A DNA stretch of 64,000 bases. Origin: Deinococcus aetherius (GTDB lineage Bacteria > Deinococcota > Deinococci > Deinococcales > Deinococcaceae). The first letter of the stretch is position 1; each line of letters starts with the position of its first letter. The notes beneath the pieces are model-generated. The model worked only from the letters and a program-made list of their open reading frames with translations. It ran no database searches and had not been told where the DNA came from. This document shows, piece by piece, positions 29,916 through 39,217 of the stretch. The position numbers were made by a program, and so were the translations under genes. The stretch spans positions 894,001-958,000 of the forward strand of contig NZ_AP026560.1 of assembly GCF_025997855.1 (NCBI RefSeq), read 5' to 3'.

Positions 29916-30931
29916 GGCTGACTGCCACCCTGGGGGACTGGCGGGACACGCTGCGGGGGGGCGGTCCCGCCGTCTCGTCCCGGGTGTGGCCCGCCGGGCT
30001 GCGGGCGGCCTTTCCCGGCCCGCGCCGCCGGGTGGAGGCCTGGGAAGGGGAGGGAGCGGCCTTCGCGCGCTACGCGACCGGGCACGGTCCCCTCTTCCTG
30101 AAGTACCTCCCGGCCGGGTGGCGGGACGAGCGGGCCTACCGCCGTCTGGCCCGTGAGGCCGCCTACCTGCGCGACCTCGCCCCTCGCTCGCCCGTCCCGC
30201 ACGCGCCGCTCCTGCACGCGGCCCTCGACCCCCACGGTCTGCGGGCGCACCTCATCACCCGCGACCTGACGGACGCGACAACCGGGTGGGGGGCGTTCGG
30301 AACCGACGACGAGCGGGAGGCGGCGCTCGTGGAGGTCGCGCGGCTCCTCGCCCGGCACCACGCCTTCTGGCTGGACCGCCCGGAACTCGTCGGCGAGTGG
30401 GGTTGGGACGCGGCGCGGGCCGTGCGGCACGCGGGGCGGATCGCCGCCGACCCCGACCCCGGCTGGACGCCCACCGAGGTGAGCGCCGTCGAGGAGGCCG
30501 CCCGCGCCCTGCCCGCCCTGCTCACCGCCACGCGCGGGGTCACCCTCGCCCACGGCGACCTGCACGCGGGGCAGGTGCTGTGGCCGAAAGACGGCAGCCC
30601 ACCCGTCCTGATCGACTACGGGCAGACGCACGCGGCCCCGCTCGGGGAGGACCTCGCCCATCTCCTCGGGGTGCGGTTGGACGCGCCCGACCGGGCCAGG
30701 TTGGGTCCCGGCCTGCGGGAGGCGTACCGGGCCGAACTCGCCGCGCACGGGCACTCCCGGACGCCCGCCCAACTTGGGGACGAGGAGCGGGCGGGGCTCG
30801 CCCTGAATGTGCTCGCCACGGCGCGGCAGGCGCGGGCGGGCAGCGGGGACGGGGTGCGGGAGGCCCTCGGGCGGGTGGCCGGGGCCTGGGCCCAGGGGTG
30901 GGCGGCTCCTCACAAGCGGCGCCTATCCTAG
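29912..30931 (+). CDS. aminoglycoside phosphotransferase/kinase-fold protein
   Basis: This 339-residue protein has the protein-kinase-like fold of APH enzymes. The ATP-binding lysine is probably in GPLFLKYLPAG, the catalytic loop is THAHGDLHAGQVLW-like (LAHGDLHAGQVLWP), where Gln replaces the usual Asn, and the metal Asp is in PVLIDYGQTHAAP. A TTG that overlaps the preceding stop is the most likely start because the longer frame upstream runs through the previous gene. It ends four bases before the next gene. The substrate could be an alcohol or sugar; real antibiotic resistance is not implied. Confidence 0.75.
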   Translation: MRLTATLGDWRDTLRGGGPAVSSRVWPAGLRAAFPGPRRRVEAWEGEGAAFARYATGHGPLFLKYLPAGWRDERAYRRLAREAAYLRDLAPRSPVPHAPLLHAALDPHGLRAHLITRDLTDATTGWGAFGTDDEREAALVEVARLLARHHAFWLDRPELVGEWGWDAARAVRHAGRIAADPDPGWTPTEVSAVEEAARALPALLTATRGVTLAHGDLHAGQVLWPKDGSPPVLIDYGQTHAAPLGEDLAHLLGVRLDAPDRARLGPGLREAYRAELAAHGHSRTPAQLGDEERAGLALNVLATARQARAGSGDGVREALGRVAGAWAQGWAAPHKRRLS

Positions 30932-30934
30932 AGC

Positions 30935-32263
30935 ATGGTGTGGCGCGGGTGGGCGCTGGCCCTGCTGTGGGCGGGAGCCGCGTTCGGGCAGACGGGGGAC
31001 GGCGGCGTGTCCTTCGGGTCGCCCACGACCGCGCCGCGCTTCTCCGAGCGGGAGCGGGTGCCCGTCACCCTGCCCCTGTGGCGGGCCCCGCTGGAGTACA
31101 ACGACGAGGGCTACGCGGTGCTTGCTGCCAGCGGCTCCCGGGTGGTCGGCCTGAGCGGGCAGACCCTCTGGGCGCGGGAGGCCGCGAGCGGGCGGGTCCT
31201 GTGGCGCCGGGGTGGGTTCCGCCCAGGGTTAGCCGCGAACGCGACCTTTGTGGCCGCCACCACGCAGGGCGGCCGGGTGGCGGTGATCGAGGTAGGCACC
31301 GGGCGCGAACTCTGGTGCCACAAGCTCACGGTCTCGGTGCCCTCCGCGCTGCGGTGGTTCGGCGACCTGCTGCGGGTCTCGGGCGTGCCCCCGGGCGGCC
31401 AGTTCGGCCAGGATCAGGTGCTGACGGGGCTCGGCGGGGAGCGGCGGTTCGTCACCCGCCCAGACGAGACCGTGGAGCACCGGGCCGGGAGCCTGCTCCT
31501 CACCGCGAGCCGCAGGGACGCCCTGCTGGGCCAGGGGGGAGCCTACGCCGCCTGGGACGCCGGGACGGGCGGGCGGCGCTGGACGGTGCGGGCCGCGAGC
31601 TTCCTGCGGCGCGAGGGCGACACCCTCTACTTCCAGGCCGTGCCGCCCGAGTCCGGTCTGGTGGAGGGGCGCGGCACCCAGCCGCTCCTCGCCGTGGACG
31701 CCCGAACGGGCCGCGCGGTGTCTCGCCCCGTCCCGCTGTCCTTCCCCGAGTTGAGCGGGGCGCGGGGTGCCACCTTCGGGGGGGTCGCGCTGGACGGGCA
31801 GTGTCTTTGGGTGGCTGCGTGGGTCGGCGACGACCTGAGGGTGGTGGCCTGTCACCGCCGCGACGGCGAGCCGGGGGGAGCGCGTGCCTCATTGCCGGAA
31901 GGGGGCCGGAACGGGGGGCGCCTCGCCTGGATCGGCGGCCCGGCCCTGGGGCGGCTGTGGTTCACCGACACGGTACGGCTGGTGTGGGGCGCGAAGACGA
32001 CGAACGGTGGACTCCTCGCCTTTCCGCCGCACGGGACCCACACCGAACTCTCGCGCCTCGACGTGACGGGAAACCGCCTCGTGGTCGCGGGGACCGACGG
32101 GCAGGTCCTCGTGTACCGGGTGGACGCCCTGGGCGGCACGAACACGCCCCGTGTAGTTTCCCGCCACGTCACCACCTCGCGCCGCTTCGGCCCCAGCGTG
32201 ATCGTGCCCGGCGTCCTGATCGTTCAGGGGGAGAAGGAGGTGCTGGCCTTCCCGGCCCGCTGA
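30935..32263 (+). CDS. exported PQQ-like beta-propeller protein
   Basis: This 442-residue protein starts with a signal peptide (WALALLWAGAAFGQ) and continues with beta-propeller blades of the PQQ-like type (LSGQTLWAREAASGRVLWRR, then VIEVGTGRELWCH and LAVDARTGRAVS). It probably acts outside the cytoplasm as a scaffold or sensor. No cofactor-specific residue was recognised. It follows the kinase-like gene by three bases in the same operon. Its last 40 bases overlap the end of the convergent glycosylase gene. Confidence 0.75.
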   Translation: MVWRGWALALLWAGAAFGQTGDGGVSFGSPTTAPRFSERERVPVTLPLWRAPLEYNDEGYAVLAASGSRVVGLSGQTLWAREAASGRVLWRRGGFRPGLAANATFVAATTQGGRVAVIEVGTGRELWCHKLTVSVPSALRWFGDLLRVSGVPPGGQFGQDQVLTGLGGERRFVTRPDETVEHRAGSLLLTASRRDALLGQGGAYAAWDAGTGGRRWTVRAASFLRREGDTLYFQAVPPESGLVEGRGTQPLLAVDARTGRAVSRPVPLSFPELSGARGATFGGVALDGQCLWVAAWVGDDLRVVACHRRDGEPGGARASLPEGGRNGGRLAWIGGPALGRLWFTDTVRLVWGAKTTNGGLLAFPPHGTHTELSRLDVTGNRLVVAGTDGQVLVYRVDALGGTNTPRVVSRHVTTSRRFGPSVIVPGVLIVQGEKEVLAFPAR

Positions 32264-33369
32264 GGGTCCTCCAGCCCCAGAAAGGCCCGGTGGCGGCCCA
32301 GTTCCGCCTCCAGCCCCCTGCGAAAGGCTGCCGTCTCGCGCACGCCGGGGACGAGGTTCACGTCCGCGCGGAGTTCGCCCCCCTCCACCCTCAGATTGGC
32401 CCACCCCACCGCTCGCTCGGCCTGGAAGACGGGCAGGGCGTAGTACCCGAACTGCCGTTTCGCGGGCGGGGTGTACGCCTCCAGGCGGTACGTCCAGCCG
32501 TGCAGGTGGGTGAAGCGGCGGCGGTCCCACACCAGGGGGTCGAAGGGCCCGACGACCCGCACGCCGCGCGGGGTGGGCAGGGCTCCCGCGTCCCACCCGG
32601 CAGGCCACACGTACCGCACGCCGTCCACTCGGGCGCCCGTCAGTTCCTCCCGCACGGCGACCCGCAGGGCCGCGCGCAACTCGCCGTGCAGGTGCGGCAG
32701 CCCGAAGCGCGAGAGGCCGACGAGGTAGCCCAGGCTCGCCTCCGGGAGCGGCCCGTAAAGCCCGGCGAGGAGGTGGACCGTGCCGCGCACGCGCTCGGGT
32801 GTGGGAAGCGGGGCCGCCCGCAACGCCGCGAGGTGGGGCGCTGGGCCGTACAGCCGCACGCCGCTGACCCGCCGGGTCACCCGCACCTCCCCCCGGCGGT
32901 GCAGGAGGTCGAGCGCCCGGGTCGTGGCCGCCGACTGCCCGCCCCAGGCGTTCACCACCCGGCCCCGGCCGAGCAGGGCGGCCACCTCGCGCGGGTGAAC
33001 CTCCGCCCGCTCCCCGACGAACGCCCGCACCGCCTCCAGCAACTCCGGGTGCTCGCGCTCCAACGGGCTCTCGCCGACCTCGCGCGGGTGGAGGAGGGCC
33101 TGCACCGGGCGGGTCACGAAGCCGTAGTTGGGCAGCATGTCCTCCTCAACGGCGAGGGTGGGGTACAGCCGCTCCAGGTCGCCCGCCCGGTAGCCGCGCA
33201 CCCGGGCCATCAACGTCAGGTCCTGCGCGCGGGCGGGAGCGCGGATGGGGTCGGCCTGCACGAAGACCATGTGGTCGAGGGCTGACCGGAGCGACGTGCG
33301 CGGGCCGAGGGTCCGGAACGCGAAGGCCCTCAGCCCGGCGGGGGTGAGGGGGGAGGGGTGACCAGGCAT
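32224..33369 (-). CDS. YcaQ/AlkX-family DNA glycosylase (HTH_42)
   Basis: This 381-residue winged-helix protein is of the HTH_42 family. Escherichia coli YcaQ in this family unhooks DNA interstrand crosslinks by cutting the glycosidic bonds of damaged bases, and its catalytic QxD motif is present here as [15 protein letters not shown] at about residue 38. Other family landmarks are [11 protein letters not shown], the winged-helix block ([21 protein letters not shown]) and the C-terminal [20 protein letters not shown] hexamer six bases upstream fixes the start. In a Deinococcus it is a natural candidate for crosslink repair. Confidence 0.88.
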   Translation of the reverse strand: MPGHPSPLTPAGLRAFAFRTLGPRTSLRSALDHMVFVQADPIRAPARAQDLTLMARVRGYRAGDLERLYPTLAVEEDMLPNYGFVTRPVQALLHPREVGESPLEREHPELLEAVRAFVGERAEVHPREVAALLGRGRVVNAWGGQSAATTRALDLLHRRGEVRVTRRVSGVRLYGPAPHLAALRAAPLPTPERVRGTVHLLAGLYGPLPEASLGYLVGLSRFGLPHLHGELRAALRVAVREELTGARVDGVRYVWPAGWDAGALPTPRGVRVVGPFDPLVWDRRRFTHLHGWTYRLEAYTPPAKRQFGYYALPVFQAERAVGWANLRVEGGELRADVNLVPGVRETAAFRRGLEAELGRHRAFLGLEDPQRAGKASTSFSP

Positions 33370-33375
33370 GGGGGG

Positions 33376-33381
33376 AAGGTA
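33376..33381 (-). promoter_or_regulatory. putative leaderless -10 element, YcaQ-like gene
   Basis: Minus-strand TACCTT lies six bases before the ATG, with only a run of C between. Confidence 0.45.
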
Positions 33382-33449
33382 GCGCGTTGTCGGGGCTCGA
33401 CCCGGCGACCCACCGCCTCCACCGTCGCGACATGCCGCGACGGGGCGGC

Positions 33450-34361
33450 TCAGTCTGCCCCGACCGTCCCGGTGTCGCCCGTCCTGACCCGCCGGGGCCA
33501 GGCGACGAGCGCCACACCCGTCAGGATCACGCCCAGGGCGGCCCAGCCCAGCCCCGTCAGCGTCTCGCCGCCCAGCCCCACCCCGAGGAGGACCGCCACG
33601 ACCGGGTTGACGTAGGCGTAGCTCGTGGCGAGGGCCGGGCGGGTGTGCGCCACAAGGTACATGTAGGCGCTGTACGCGACGAGGCTGCCGAAGACGATGA
33701 GGTAGGCGAGGGCGCCGAGGCTCGCGGCGGTCGGCGTGCCCCAGCGTTCCCCGAACAGCACGCTCAGCAGGGCCAGCAGGACCCCGCCCGTGACCATCTC
33801 GGCGGCGCTGCCCATCAGCCCGGCGGGGAGGGGCAGGTGGCGCGACCACTGGCTGCCGAACGTCCAACACAGCGGCGCGAGGATCAGGAGCAGGGCGGCG
33901 AGCGGCGTGGCATGGAGTTCGCCCACGTTGAGCAGCGCGATCCCGACGAGCCCCACCCCGATCCCCAGCCACTCGCGCCCGCTCGTCCGCTCGCCCCACA
34001 GCCGGGCGAAGAGCGCCGCGAAGAGGGGAGAGACCGCCAGCACGAGCGCCGCGACGCTGCTGCTCGCGTCCCGCTCGGCGAGGGTGACCAGGCCCGTCCC
34101 GCCGCCGAGAAGCAGGAGGCCGACGGCGGCGCTCGCCGCCCACTCCCGCCTGCTCGGTGCCGGGACGCCCCGCCCGCGCAAGAAGGCGTAGAGCAAGACC
34201 CCAGCCACCAGGAAGCGCGTGGCGAGCATCCCCAGCGGCGGCAGGCTGCCTATCGCCACCTTGATGCCGAAGTACGTGCTGCCCCACACGACATACACCA
34301 GGGCGAGACAAAGGAGCACGGCAGGGGTGAGGCGGGCGGCGGGGGTGGCGGTGGGGGTCAC
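33450..34361 (-). CDS. EamA/DMT-superfamily transporter
   Basis: This 303-residue permease has ten predicted membrane helices in two EamA repeats. It has the family opening [19 protein letters not shown] and the second-repeat sequence [33 protein letters not shown], which closely resembles E. coli YedA. It probably exports metabolites; the substrate is unknown. The GTG start is supported by a TATGCT hexamer six bases upstream. It is divergent from comEA. Confidence 0.9.
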   Translation of the reverse strand: MTPTATPAARLTPAVLLCLALVYVVWGSTYFGIKVAIGSLPPLGMLATRFLVAGVLLYAFLRGRGVPAPSRREWAASAAVGLLLLGGGTGLVTLAERDASSSVAALVLAVSPLFAALFARLWGERTSGREWLGIGVGLVGIALLNVGELHATPLAALLLILAPLCWTFGSQWSRHLPLPAGLMGSAAEMVTGGVLLALLSVLFGERWGTPTAASLGALAYLIVFGSLVAYSAYMYLVAHTRPALATSYAYVNPVVAVLLGVGLGGETLTGLGWAALGVILTGVALVAWPRRVRTGDTGTVGAD

Positions 34362-34367
34362 CCGGAG

Positions 34368-34373
34368 AGCATA
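34368..34373 (-). promoter_or_regulatory. putative leaderless -10 element, DMT transporter gene
   Basis: Minus-strand TATGCT lies six bases before the GTG start. Confidence 0.45.
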
Positions 34374-34418
34374 CGCGCGCTGTGCGAATTTGCCGCCCGG
34401 TCGATGTGGGGCCCGTCC

Positions 34419-34424
34419 TACACT
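34419..34424 (+). promoter_or_regulatory. putative leaderless -10 element of comEA
   Basis: TACACT lies seven bases before the GTG start of comEA, with no ribosome-binding site. It would drive comEA and the first part of comEC. Confidence 0.5.
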
Positions 34425-34431
34425 GGCGCCC

Positions 34432-34815
34432 GTGTGGATCTCGGAACGGCACTGGACGCTCCTTCTCGCGGTCGGCGTGCTGACGGTGGGCGGGCTCGCC
34501 CTCGGCCCCGCCCTCTTCCCGCAGGCGCATGGGCCCACCGTGACCCACGCCGAAGTGCCTCCACCTGCCGGGGCGCAGGAGCCCGTCGCCGCCCCCGAGT
34601 ACCCGGCGACGGCGAGCGTGAAGCCGCTCATCTCGGGGAGAGTCAACCTCAACTCGGCGTCCACCGAACAGCTCGAAGCTCTGCCCAAGATCGGCCCCGC
34701 CCTTGCTGCCCGCATCGTCGCCGGGCGCCCCTACCGCAGCCTCGCCGACCTCGACCAGGTGAGCGGGATCGGTCCGTCCACACTCTCGGCCCTCACGCCG
34801 CTCGTGACGTTCTGA
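34432..34815 (+). CDS. comEA: competence DNA-binding protein ComEA
   Basis: This 127-residue protein has an N-terminal membrane anchor ([21 protein letters not shown]), a linker of Pro/Ala/Val, and a double helix-hairpin-helix domain ([20 protein letters not shown], then [18 protein letters not shown]). It should bind incoming double-stranded DNA outside the membrane and pass it to ComEC. The stop and the comEC start share a base (TGATG), so translation is coupled. The gene itself looks intact although its partner is broken. Confidence 0.93.
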   Translation: MWISERHWTLLLAVGVLTVGGLALGPALFPQAHGPTVTHAEVPPPAGAQEPVAAPEYPATASVKPLISGRVNLNSASTEQLEALPKIGPALAARIVAGRPYRSLADLDQVSGIGPSTLSALTPLVTF

Positions 34816-35856
34816 TGCTCGGGAGACACGCCGCCGCGCCCGGCGGCCGAGCGTTCACCCCGAGTCCCACCCGCGCCGCCTCCGGGCGTCTCGCGTGGTC
34901 CGTCCCGCTCGCCTGCGGGGTGATGAGCGGCATCCTGCTTGGGCTGGGAGTGTGGTGGGGCCTGCTCGTGGGCGTGCTCGGCGCGGCCCTCGCCGTTCTC
35001 GACGGAAGGGCCGCGCTGGCGTTGCTCGCCCTCGTCGGGGCAGGGCTCGGCTTCGGCTCGGAGCGCCTGAACGCCGCCAGACCCGACCGGATGGCTCCCT
35101 GGGTGGGCGCGCAGGTCACGCTGACGGGCGAGTGGGACGGGCAGTTCCTCCGCCTTGAAGACCCGCCCGCCCGAGTGGCCGTGTCCCCGAAACCGCGTGT
35201 CCCACCGGGCCGGGTGGTGCTCAGCGGTCGCCTCGTGCGCCCGGAGGGGCAGGATGTTCCGGGCGGTTTTGACCAGGCGGCCTGGTTGCGCGGGCAGGGG
35301 GGCCTCTTCGTCCCCGCGCCCACCACCGTCCTCGTCGGTGCCCGGCTGCGGCGGAACACGCCGGAAGGTGGCCCGCACGGCTGGTTCCGCCGGGGCCTCA
35401 CCGTCGGTCTGGGGGAGCGGGAGGCGGCGCTGATGCAGGCGGTCGAACTCGGCGACCGGGGTGACATCGGGCGCGAGGACTTCGGGGAGGGGTACTCGGT
35501 GCGGGACGCCTTCGCCCGCTCGGGCCTCTCGCATCTGATGGCGCTGAGCGGCCAGAACGTCGCCCTGCTGACGGGCGCGGTGGTCTGGCTGCTGATGTGG
35601 TTGCGGGTGCCGCTGGGGTGGCGTTATGCGGGGGCGCTCCTCTTCCTGGGGCCCTACCTGCTGCTCGTCGGCGTGTCCCCCAGCATCTTCCGCGCCGTGC
35701 TGATGGGCGGGGCCGTGCTCCTCGCCTATGCCATCGGGCGCGGGCGGCCCGATCCCTACGGCGTCATCGCCCTCGCCGCCGCCCTTTGCCTGCTCCCCTT
35801 CCCGTTGTGGCTGCTCGACGTGGGCTTTCTTATATGCACTATGCTGTCAACATAAG
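34815..35856 (+). pseudogene. comEC: 5' part of comEC, interrupted by the island
   Basis: The first 338 codons (to 35828) encode the N-terminal part of the ComEC DNA-uptake channel: early membrane helices, the OB-like domain ([19 protein letters not shown]) and the start of the Competence domain ([19 protein letters not shown], then LWLLDVGF). ComEC proteins continue here with [10 protein letters not shown], and exactly that follows the island at 53248. Instead the frame reads nine island codons and stops. The product would be a channel fragment lacking most helices and the nuclease domain, so DNA uptake should be lost. Confidence 0.93.
35830..35843 (+). repeat. left near-terminal repeat of the island
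   Basis: TTATATGCACTATG, one base inside the left border, matches the inverted sequence near the right border (TTAAACGCACTACG) at 11 of 14 positions. It could be part of the recombinase binding site. Confidence 0.4.
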
Positions 35857-36033
35857 GGCGACTAGAAATAGTGAATGAGGCTAAGAACTAACTCGATACG
35901 GCATGAGGGGTTGGCCGACAGCATGATGCAGCGCCTCGTGCTTTGGCAGTCCCCTTTCCCCGGCACCCCACTGGTAGGCAGGACTGACCAAGCTTCCCCA
36001 ATGTTGGCAGGGCGAGGCACCAATGGCCGCTAA

Positions 36034-36201
36034 GATGGCGCAACAATTACATTTGACTTCAGCACGTTGGGTGGGGACGAGTGTGTCAATACCCTGGTTG
36101 ATCCGAGGGACATTTTTGACGCCCTGCCCGGCAAAGCCGGCAAATACGCATATCTCCGCGACGTTCAGGGCGAAGTGCTCAGCGGCTGGCACGATGTATG
36201 A
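36034..36201 (+). pseudogene. N-terminal remnant of a helicase-like gene
   Basis: A 55-codon stretch without a start reads TFDFSTLGGDECVNTLVDP, then RDIFDALPGKAGKYAYLRDV and QGEVLSGWHDV before a stop. This resembles the beginning of DEAD/SNF2-type helicases of defence loci, in which a Walker A motif follows the RDVQxEVW stretch. Just after the stop, shifted frames contain KEKEFLV and DTGKAV, which may be the decayed Walker A region. The rest of the gene is absent. The assignment rests on memory of the family, not a search. Confidence 0.45.
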
Positions 36202-36507
36202 CAAAAAAGGAAAAGGAGTTTTTGGTCACGAGGAACAAAGGATACTGGTAAGGCTGTAGATCAAATAGATGATCACTCCTGCTCACAGCATTGTGTAGTT
36301 CCTCGCGTAGGAAGAGAAATAGATACGTTCCCTGAAATTCAAATACCTTGTATGATTTGAGGCTGGGTAGGGTTGTGAGAAAGAACGACACGAGCCGGAG
36401 TGAGGCGAGGAGCCTCTGTCGGGGTCAAAAGTAAGGTTCAGGCATGAGAAGTCGCCTCCAGTGCGATGTTTTCTGCGATGGAAGACACCCGGAGCCGACC
36501 CGGTGAG
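36202..36507. other. decayed AT-rich stretch at the island left end
   Basis: No intact gene. The first ~150 bases may continue the decayed helicase remnant in shifted frames. The remainder shows nothing I can assign. Confidence 0.4.
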
Positions 36508-36780
36508 TCTAGCCTCTGTACCCTGCTCGCTCAGCACCTCCCGCTCAATCCTCGATGGCTGACGGTTCTGAGCGCCCTGATCCTAGCCGTGATTCAGGCG
36601 CGGAGCGTGGTCCTGTACCAGCTCCGTTCAGCTTGTTGATCTGCCGGGCCCTGACGACATGGGGTACCAGCGGTTCAAGCGCTTCGGGCAGTTCTCGCTT
36701 CCCGACCTCCTCCGATGCCCGCTTCGTCCTGGACCGGACCAAGTGGTAGCTCGGCCAACAGAACGTCAGCATGCTCCTGC
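36508..36780 (+). pseudogene. N-terminal remnant of an IS4-family transposase
   Basis: Translation gives [20 protein letters not shown], then [14 protein letters not shown], the typical opening of IS4-type transposases common in Deinococcus. After a stop and frame changes, pieces such as [17 protein letters not shown] and RFVLDRTKW follow in family order. It is truncated, frameshifted and cannot act. Confidence 0.65.
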
Positions 36781-36795
36781 TGAGGAGCCACGCTC

Positions 36796-36801
36796 TATTC
36801 T
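36796..36801 (+). promoter_or_regulatory. putative leaderless -10 element of the three-gene defence operon
   Basis: TATTCT lies six bases before the ATG of the first gene, with no ribosome-binding site. It fixes the start at MANGIIRD and marks the operon promoter. Confidence 0.5.
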
Positions 36802-36807
36802 GTCGCC

Positions 36808-38010
36808 ATGGCCAACGGCATCATCCGAGACAACCGTGTGAACTGCTATTCAGTGGTGGAAACCATGCGCGTGGACCAGTACCTGGAGCTGGTCAATCAG
36901 GCTTATCAAAACCGGGGTGGTATCGAGAAACAGCGGCAACCCCTGAGGACAACGACGGCGATTCGTATCCGCGATCGAATGGTCGAGGATCTGAGACGAG
37001 GCGCAGTTCTCCCCCCGGTTGTTATCGGTGTCGTTGTCGATCAAACAGCGTTTGCCAAGATCACTCCTGCATCCACCTCTCAGGAGGTGGATGCAATCAT
37101 TGCTGCGGCGGGAAGCGACTCAATCTCGATCATCGATGGCATGCAGCGGACGACAGCCCTGCGGGAAGCTCAACTCCATGACGGGGTCACTGTTTCCGAG
37201 CGTCAGATGCGCGTAGAGTTTTGGATTACGGAGGACGCCAACAGTTTGCTCTACCGGATGCTTGTCCTCAACACTGGGCAGGTACCCTGGAATCTTCAAC
37301 GACAGATTGAGCTGATTTTTCGCTCCATTCTCAAGGAGATTAAGCAGCGCGTGCCGCAGATCGAAGTCTTTACGGTGGATGACGTGCGTCGCCGGGCTTT
37401 GGGAGGACAATTTCAGGCCAGCGAGGTAGCAGAACTCTTTATGGTGTTCGGCGCCAGAAAGGAGACTATTGATACCAAAGAGAAGCTGGCAGATGAATTC
37501 ACAAAACTCGACTTCATAGAGGCAACCAGTGACCGAGAGTTTAATACTATGTTTTATGGTGTACTTGGCCTTTTATCTGAAATAGACGCGGCTTTCTCAA
37601 GGTACCAGGGTGAGCCTACAACGGAGGTGCATGAGGACGATGACGCAGGCAAAATACGTTTTCGCAAGGGGCGTGATCTCTTTGCCAGTCAACCCGCACG
37701 TGTCGCCTTTATGGCGGCAATGTCTCAATTCATCTATGGTCGGCCTGGTATTAATAAAAACGAGAAAGAGCACGCCACCGCACATGCTGCCCTTTTGGCG
37801 AATGGAAAACAGTTTATTGTGCGTTTGAATGTTAAAACACCTACTGAGATAGGGCAATTTCTTGATTTTGGAACCTTGAATCAATTGATTAGCCGCCGAG
37901 TGGGAAAAGTTGGTGAGTTCGAGCGCAGTTTCTTCTTCAAGGCTTTCGCTACGCTGCTTGAGGAGAGGTTTGAAGTCGAATCGATGGTACCGAGCTGGAG
38001 AGCCTATTGA
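36808..38010 (+). CDS. ParB/DGQHR-like protein, first gene of a putative defence operon
   Basis: This 400-residue protein has a ParB-like fold signature. It has a conserved N-terminal block ([19 protein letters not shown]), then [15 protein letters not shown] and, at residues 108-117, [11 protein letters not shown], equivalent to the DGQHR motif of DndB-type proteins or the DGQQR of DUF262. It continues with [20 protein letters not shown], also DGQHR-like. The C-terminal half is helical and unassigned. Proteins of this fold sense or modify nucleotides or DNA. The stop is one base before the next gene's ATG, so it is operonic. Codon use is unlike the chromosome. Role inferred: sensor or nucleotidyl-handling part of an anti-phage system. 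Confidence 0.65.
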   Translation: MANGIIRDNRVNCYSVVETMRVDQYLELVNQAYQNRGGIEKQRQPLRTTTAIRIRDRMVEDLRRGAVLPPVVIGVVVDQTAFAKITPASTSQEVDAIIAAAGSDSISIIDGMQRTTALREAQLHDGVTVSERQMRVEFWITEDANSLLYRMLVLNTGQVPWNLQRQIELIFRSILKEIKQRVPQIEVFTVDDVRRRALGGQFQASEVAELFMVFGARKETIDTKEKLADEFTKLDFIEATSDREFNTMFYGVLGLLSEIDAAFSRYQGEPTTEVHEDDDAGKIRFRKGRDLFASQPARVAFMAAMSQFIYGRPGINKNEKEHATAHAALLANGKQFIVRLNVKTPTEIGQFLDFGTLNQLISRRVGKVGEFERSFFFKAFATLLEERFEVESMVPSWRAY

Positions 38011-38011
38011 A

Positions 38012-39064
38012 ATGGCCAGAGGCATCACCAGTTCGAACACCCTGATTTTCGAAAAGCTGAAGCAGCGTTATCAGGAGGCCGGGGGAGAGTATGAGGTGGC
38101 TGGATCTCACTGGATCTCCAGCCATCACGAGCACAGACCATTTATTACAGGGGCAAAGATTACTAGGGGCGAGCAGTACATCTACAACAGCCGACTAAGC
38201 TTCAGCACACTTCGCCTTAGAGATGAGCTTTACCTCGTCTGCGTTGGATTCGAGCCCGAAGAAATGGACTCTGAGATGTACTCTCCTGTAGACAACGACC
38301 CGGCATTCACAGTTGTCGCGCTCTCAGAACTTCCTGTGCCGCCCCGACGTAGGTTGCACTGGAGATCGCTTTATGACGAGGTGCTAGGTCTGAGCGACGA
38401 GAGTCCTGGGTATCAAGGACATGACTTCGATATCATCGTGCGCTTCTTTGAACCGTACAGTGTGTTAAAGGTGTTGCAACCCACCGATTTCAACGTGTTT
38501 CGGGGTGTCTTCGATCTGTTAGTGTCGAACCCAGATAATCTCGAGCTACCTTTTGGGCAGACCACAGTAGCTGAGTTTAAAGGTCTCCTTGCGGCACCCT
38601 GCACCGAAAAGTTGCCCTACGGCGCACTGCTCGCGTCACTGCTTGCTCCGCGCTGGGACACATGTTTCCTTCAACTCTACCGCTGCGTGGAGCGTCTCCT
38701 CGCCATCCCGCAGTACGTTGAAATGACCAAGCGAATGAGCGCAACTATCTCGCTAGAAGATTTTAACGCTGCGACGGAAGAAATTTTGAGTTGGCGTCCT
38801 CGGGAAGGCGATGCCCTGGAAATGCTGCTCGACCAGGTCTCCGACGCGAGTAAGGAGCAACTCATGAGGGTCGTCAGTCATCTCCCGGGACTTGGGCAGG
38901 AGGCGCACCCCGCAAAGGTCTTCTACAAGGCGCGAAACATCCTTGTGCACGGTCAGTATGAGTACAACGCAATCGATATGCCAGATGTAGATTGGAACAT
39001 CCTCGTACGGGCGACGCTGATGTTCATTCGGGAACTGCATGACATCTACTTGAGCAAGCTCTAA
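38012..39064 (+). CDS. HEPN-like protein, second gene of the putative defence operon
   Basis: This 350-residue protein is unrecognised at full length. The C-terminal part is helical and ends with KARNILVHGQYE: R308-N309 and H313 make an R-x4-H motif like the catalytic motif of HEPN ribonucleases. A preceding helix pair (FLQLYRCVERLLAIPQYV) fits the HEPN four-helix layout. The N-terminal 180 residues (SNTLIFEKLKQRYQEAGGEY, then LSFSTLRLRDELYLVCVGFE) are a separate beta-rich domain. The start is one base after the previous stop, with GGAGAG upstream. If HEPN is right, it would be an RNase effector that stops growth on infection. Confidence 0.6.
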   Translation: MARGITSSNTLIFEKLKQRYQEAGGEYEVAGSHWISSHHEHRPFITGAKITRGEQYIYNSRLSFSTLRLRDELYLVCVGFEPEEMDSEMYSPVDNDPAFTVVALSELPVPPRRRLHWRSLYDEVLGLSDESPGYQGHDFDIIVRFFEPYSVLKVLQPTDFNVFRGVFDLLVSNPDNLELPFGQTTVAEFKGLLAAPCTEKLPYGALLASLLAPRWDTCFLQLYRCVERLLAIPQYVEMTKRMSATISLEDFNAATEEILSWRPREGDALEMLLDQVSDASKEQLMRVVSHLPGLGQEAHPAKVFYKARNILVHGQYEYNAIDMPDVDWNILVRATLMFIRELHDIYLSKL

Positions 39065-39080
39065 TCGAGGCTGCACCTGG

Positions 39081-39106
39081 TTTGATCGCACTCATGCTGG
39101 ATCAAA
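39081..39106 (+). terminator. inverted repeat between second and third operon genes
   Basis: TTTGATC and GATCAAA form a perfect seven-base-pair stem with a 12-base loop in the 153-base gap. There is no U-tract, so it may attenuate transcription or be an operator rather than a full terminator. Confidence 0.35.
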
Positions 39107-39203
39107 CACTTGCCAGCCCTCCCAGGCAATTTCCCGGCCTCCGAGGAGCCCCGGCTCTGGCTAAGGCACTCACTTCTGGTCTCGCTGCGCACGGAGAGGG
39201 CGG

Positions 39204-39209
39204 TAGAAT
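39204..39209 (+). promoter_or_regulatory. putative internal -10 element before the third operon gene
   Basis: TAGAAT lies eight bases before the ATG, without a ribosome-binding site. The third gene may therefore also be made from its own leaderless transcript, giving different amounts of the three proteins. Confidence 0.4.
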
Positions 39210-39217
39210 CGTCTCAC

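Noticed and set aside
30286..33285. 999-codon plus-strand frame across the kinase-like, propeller and glycosylase genes
   Set aside because: It runs over three genes on both strands, is Arg/Gly/Pro-rich and has no domain.
35839..35855. CTATGCTGTCAACATAA at the island left end resembles the Deinococcus radiation/desiccation response motif
   Set aside because: Only 11 of 17 positions match the palindromic motif and no response gene follows. Probably chance, or part of the recombinase site.
35881..36204. 107-codon minus-strand frame at the left end of the island
   Set aside because: It lies opposite the helicase-like remnant, has no ribosome-binding site and shows no domain; the plus-strand remnant is the better reading.
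36808..38010. Phosphorothioation (Dnd/Ssp) system suggested by the DGQHR-like motif
   Set aside because: No DndA/C/D/E or Ssp partners are present and the neighbours are HEPN/TOPRIM-like, so this is only a shared fold.
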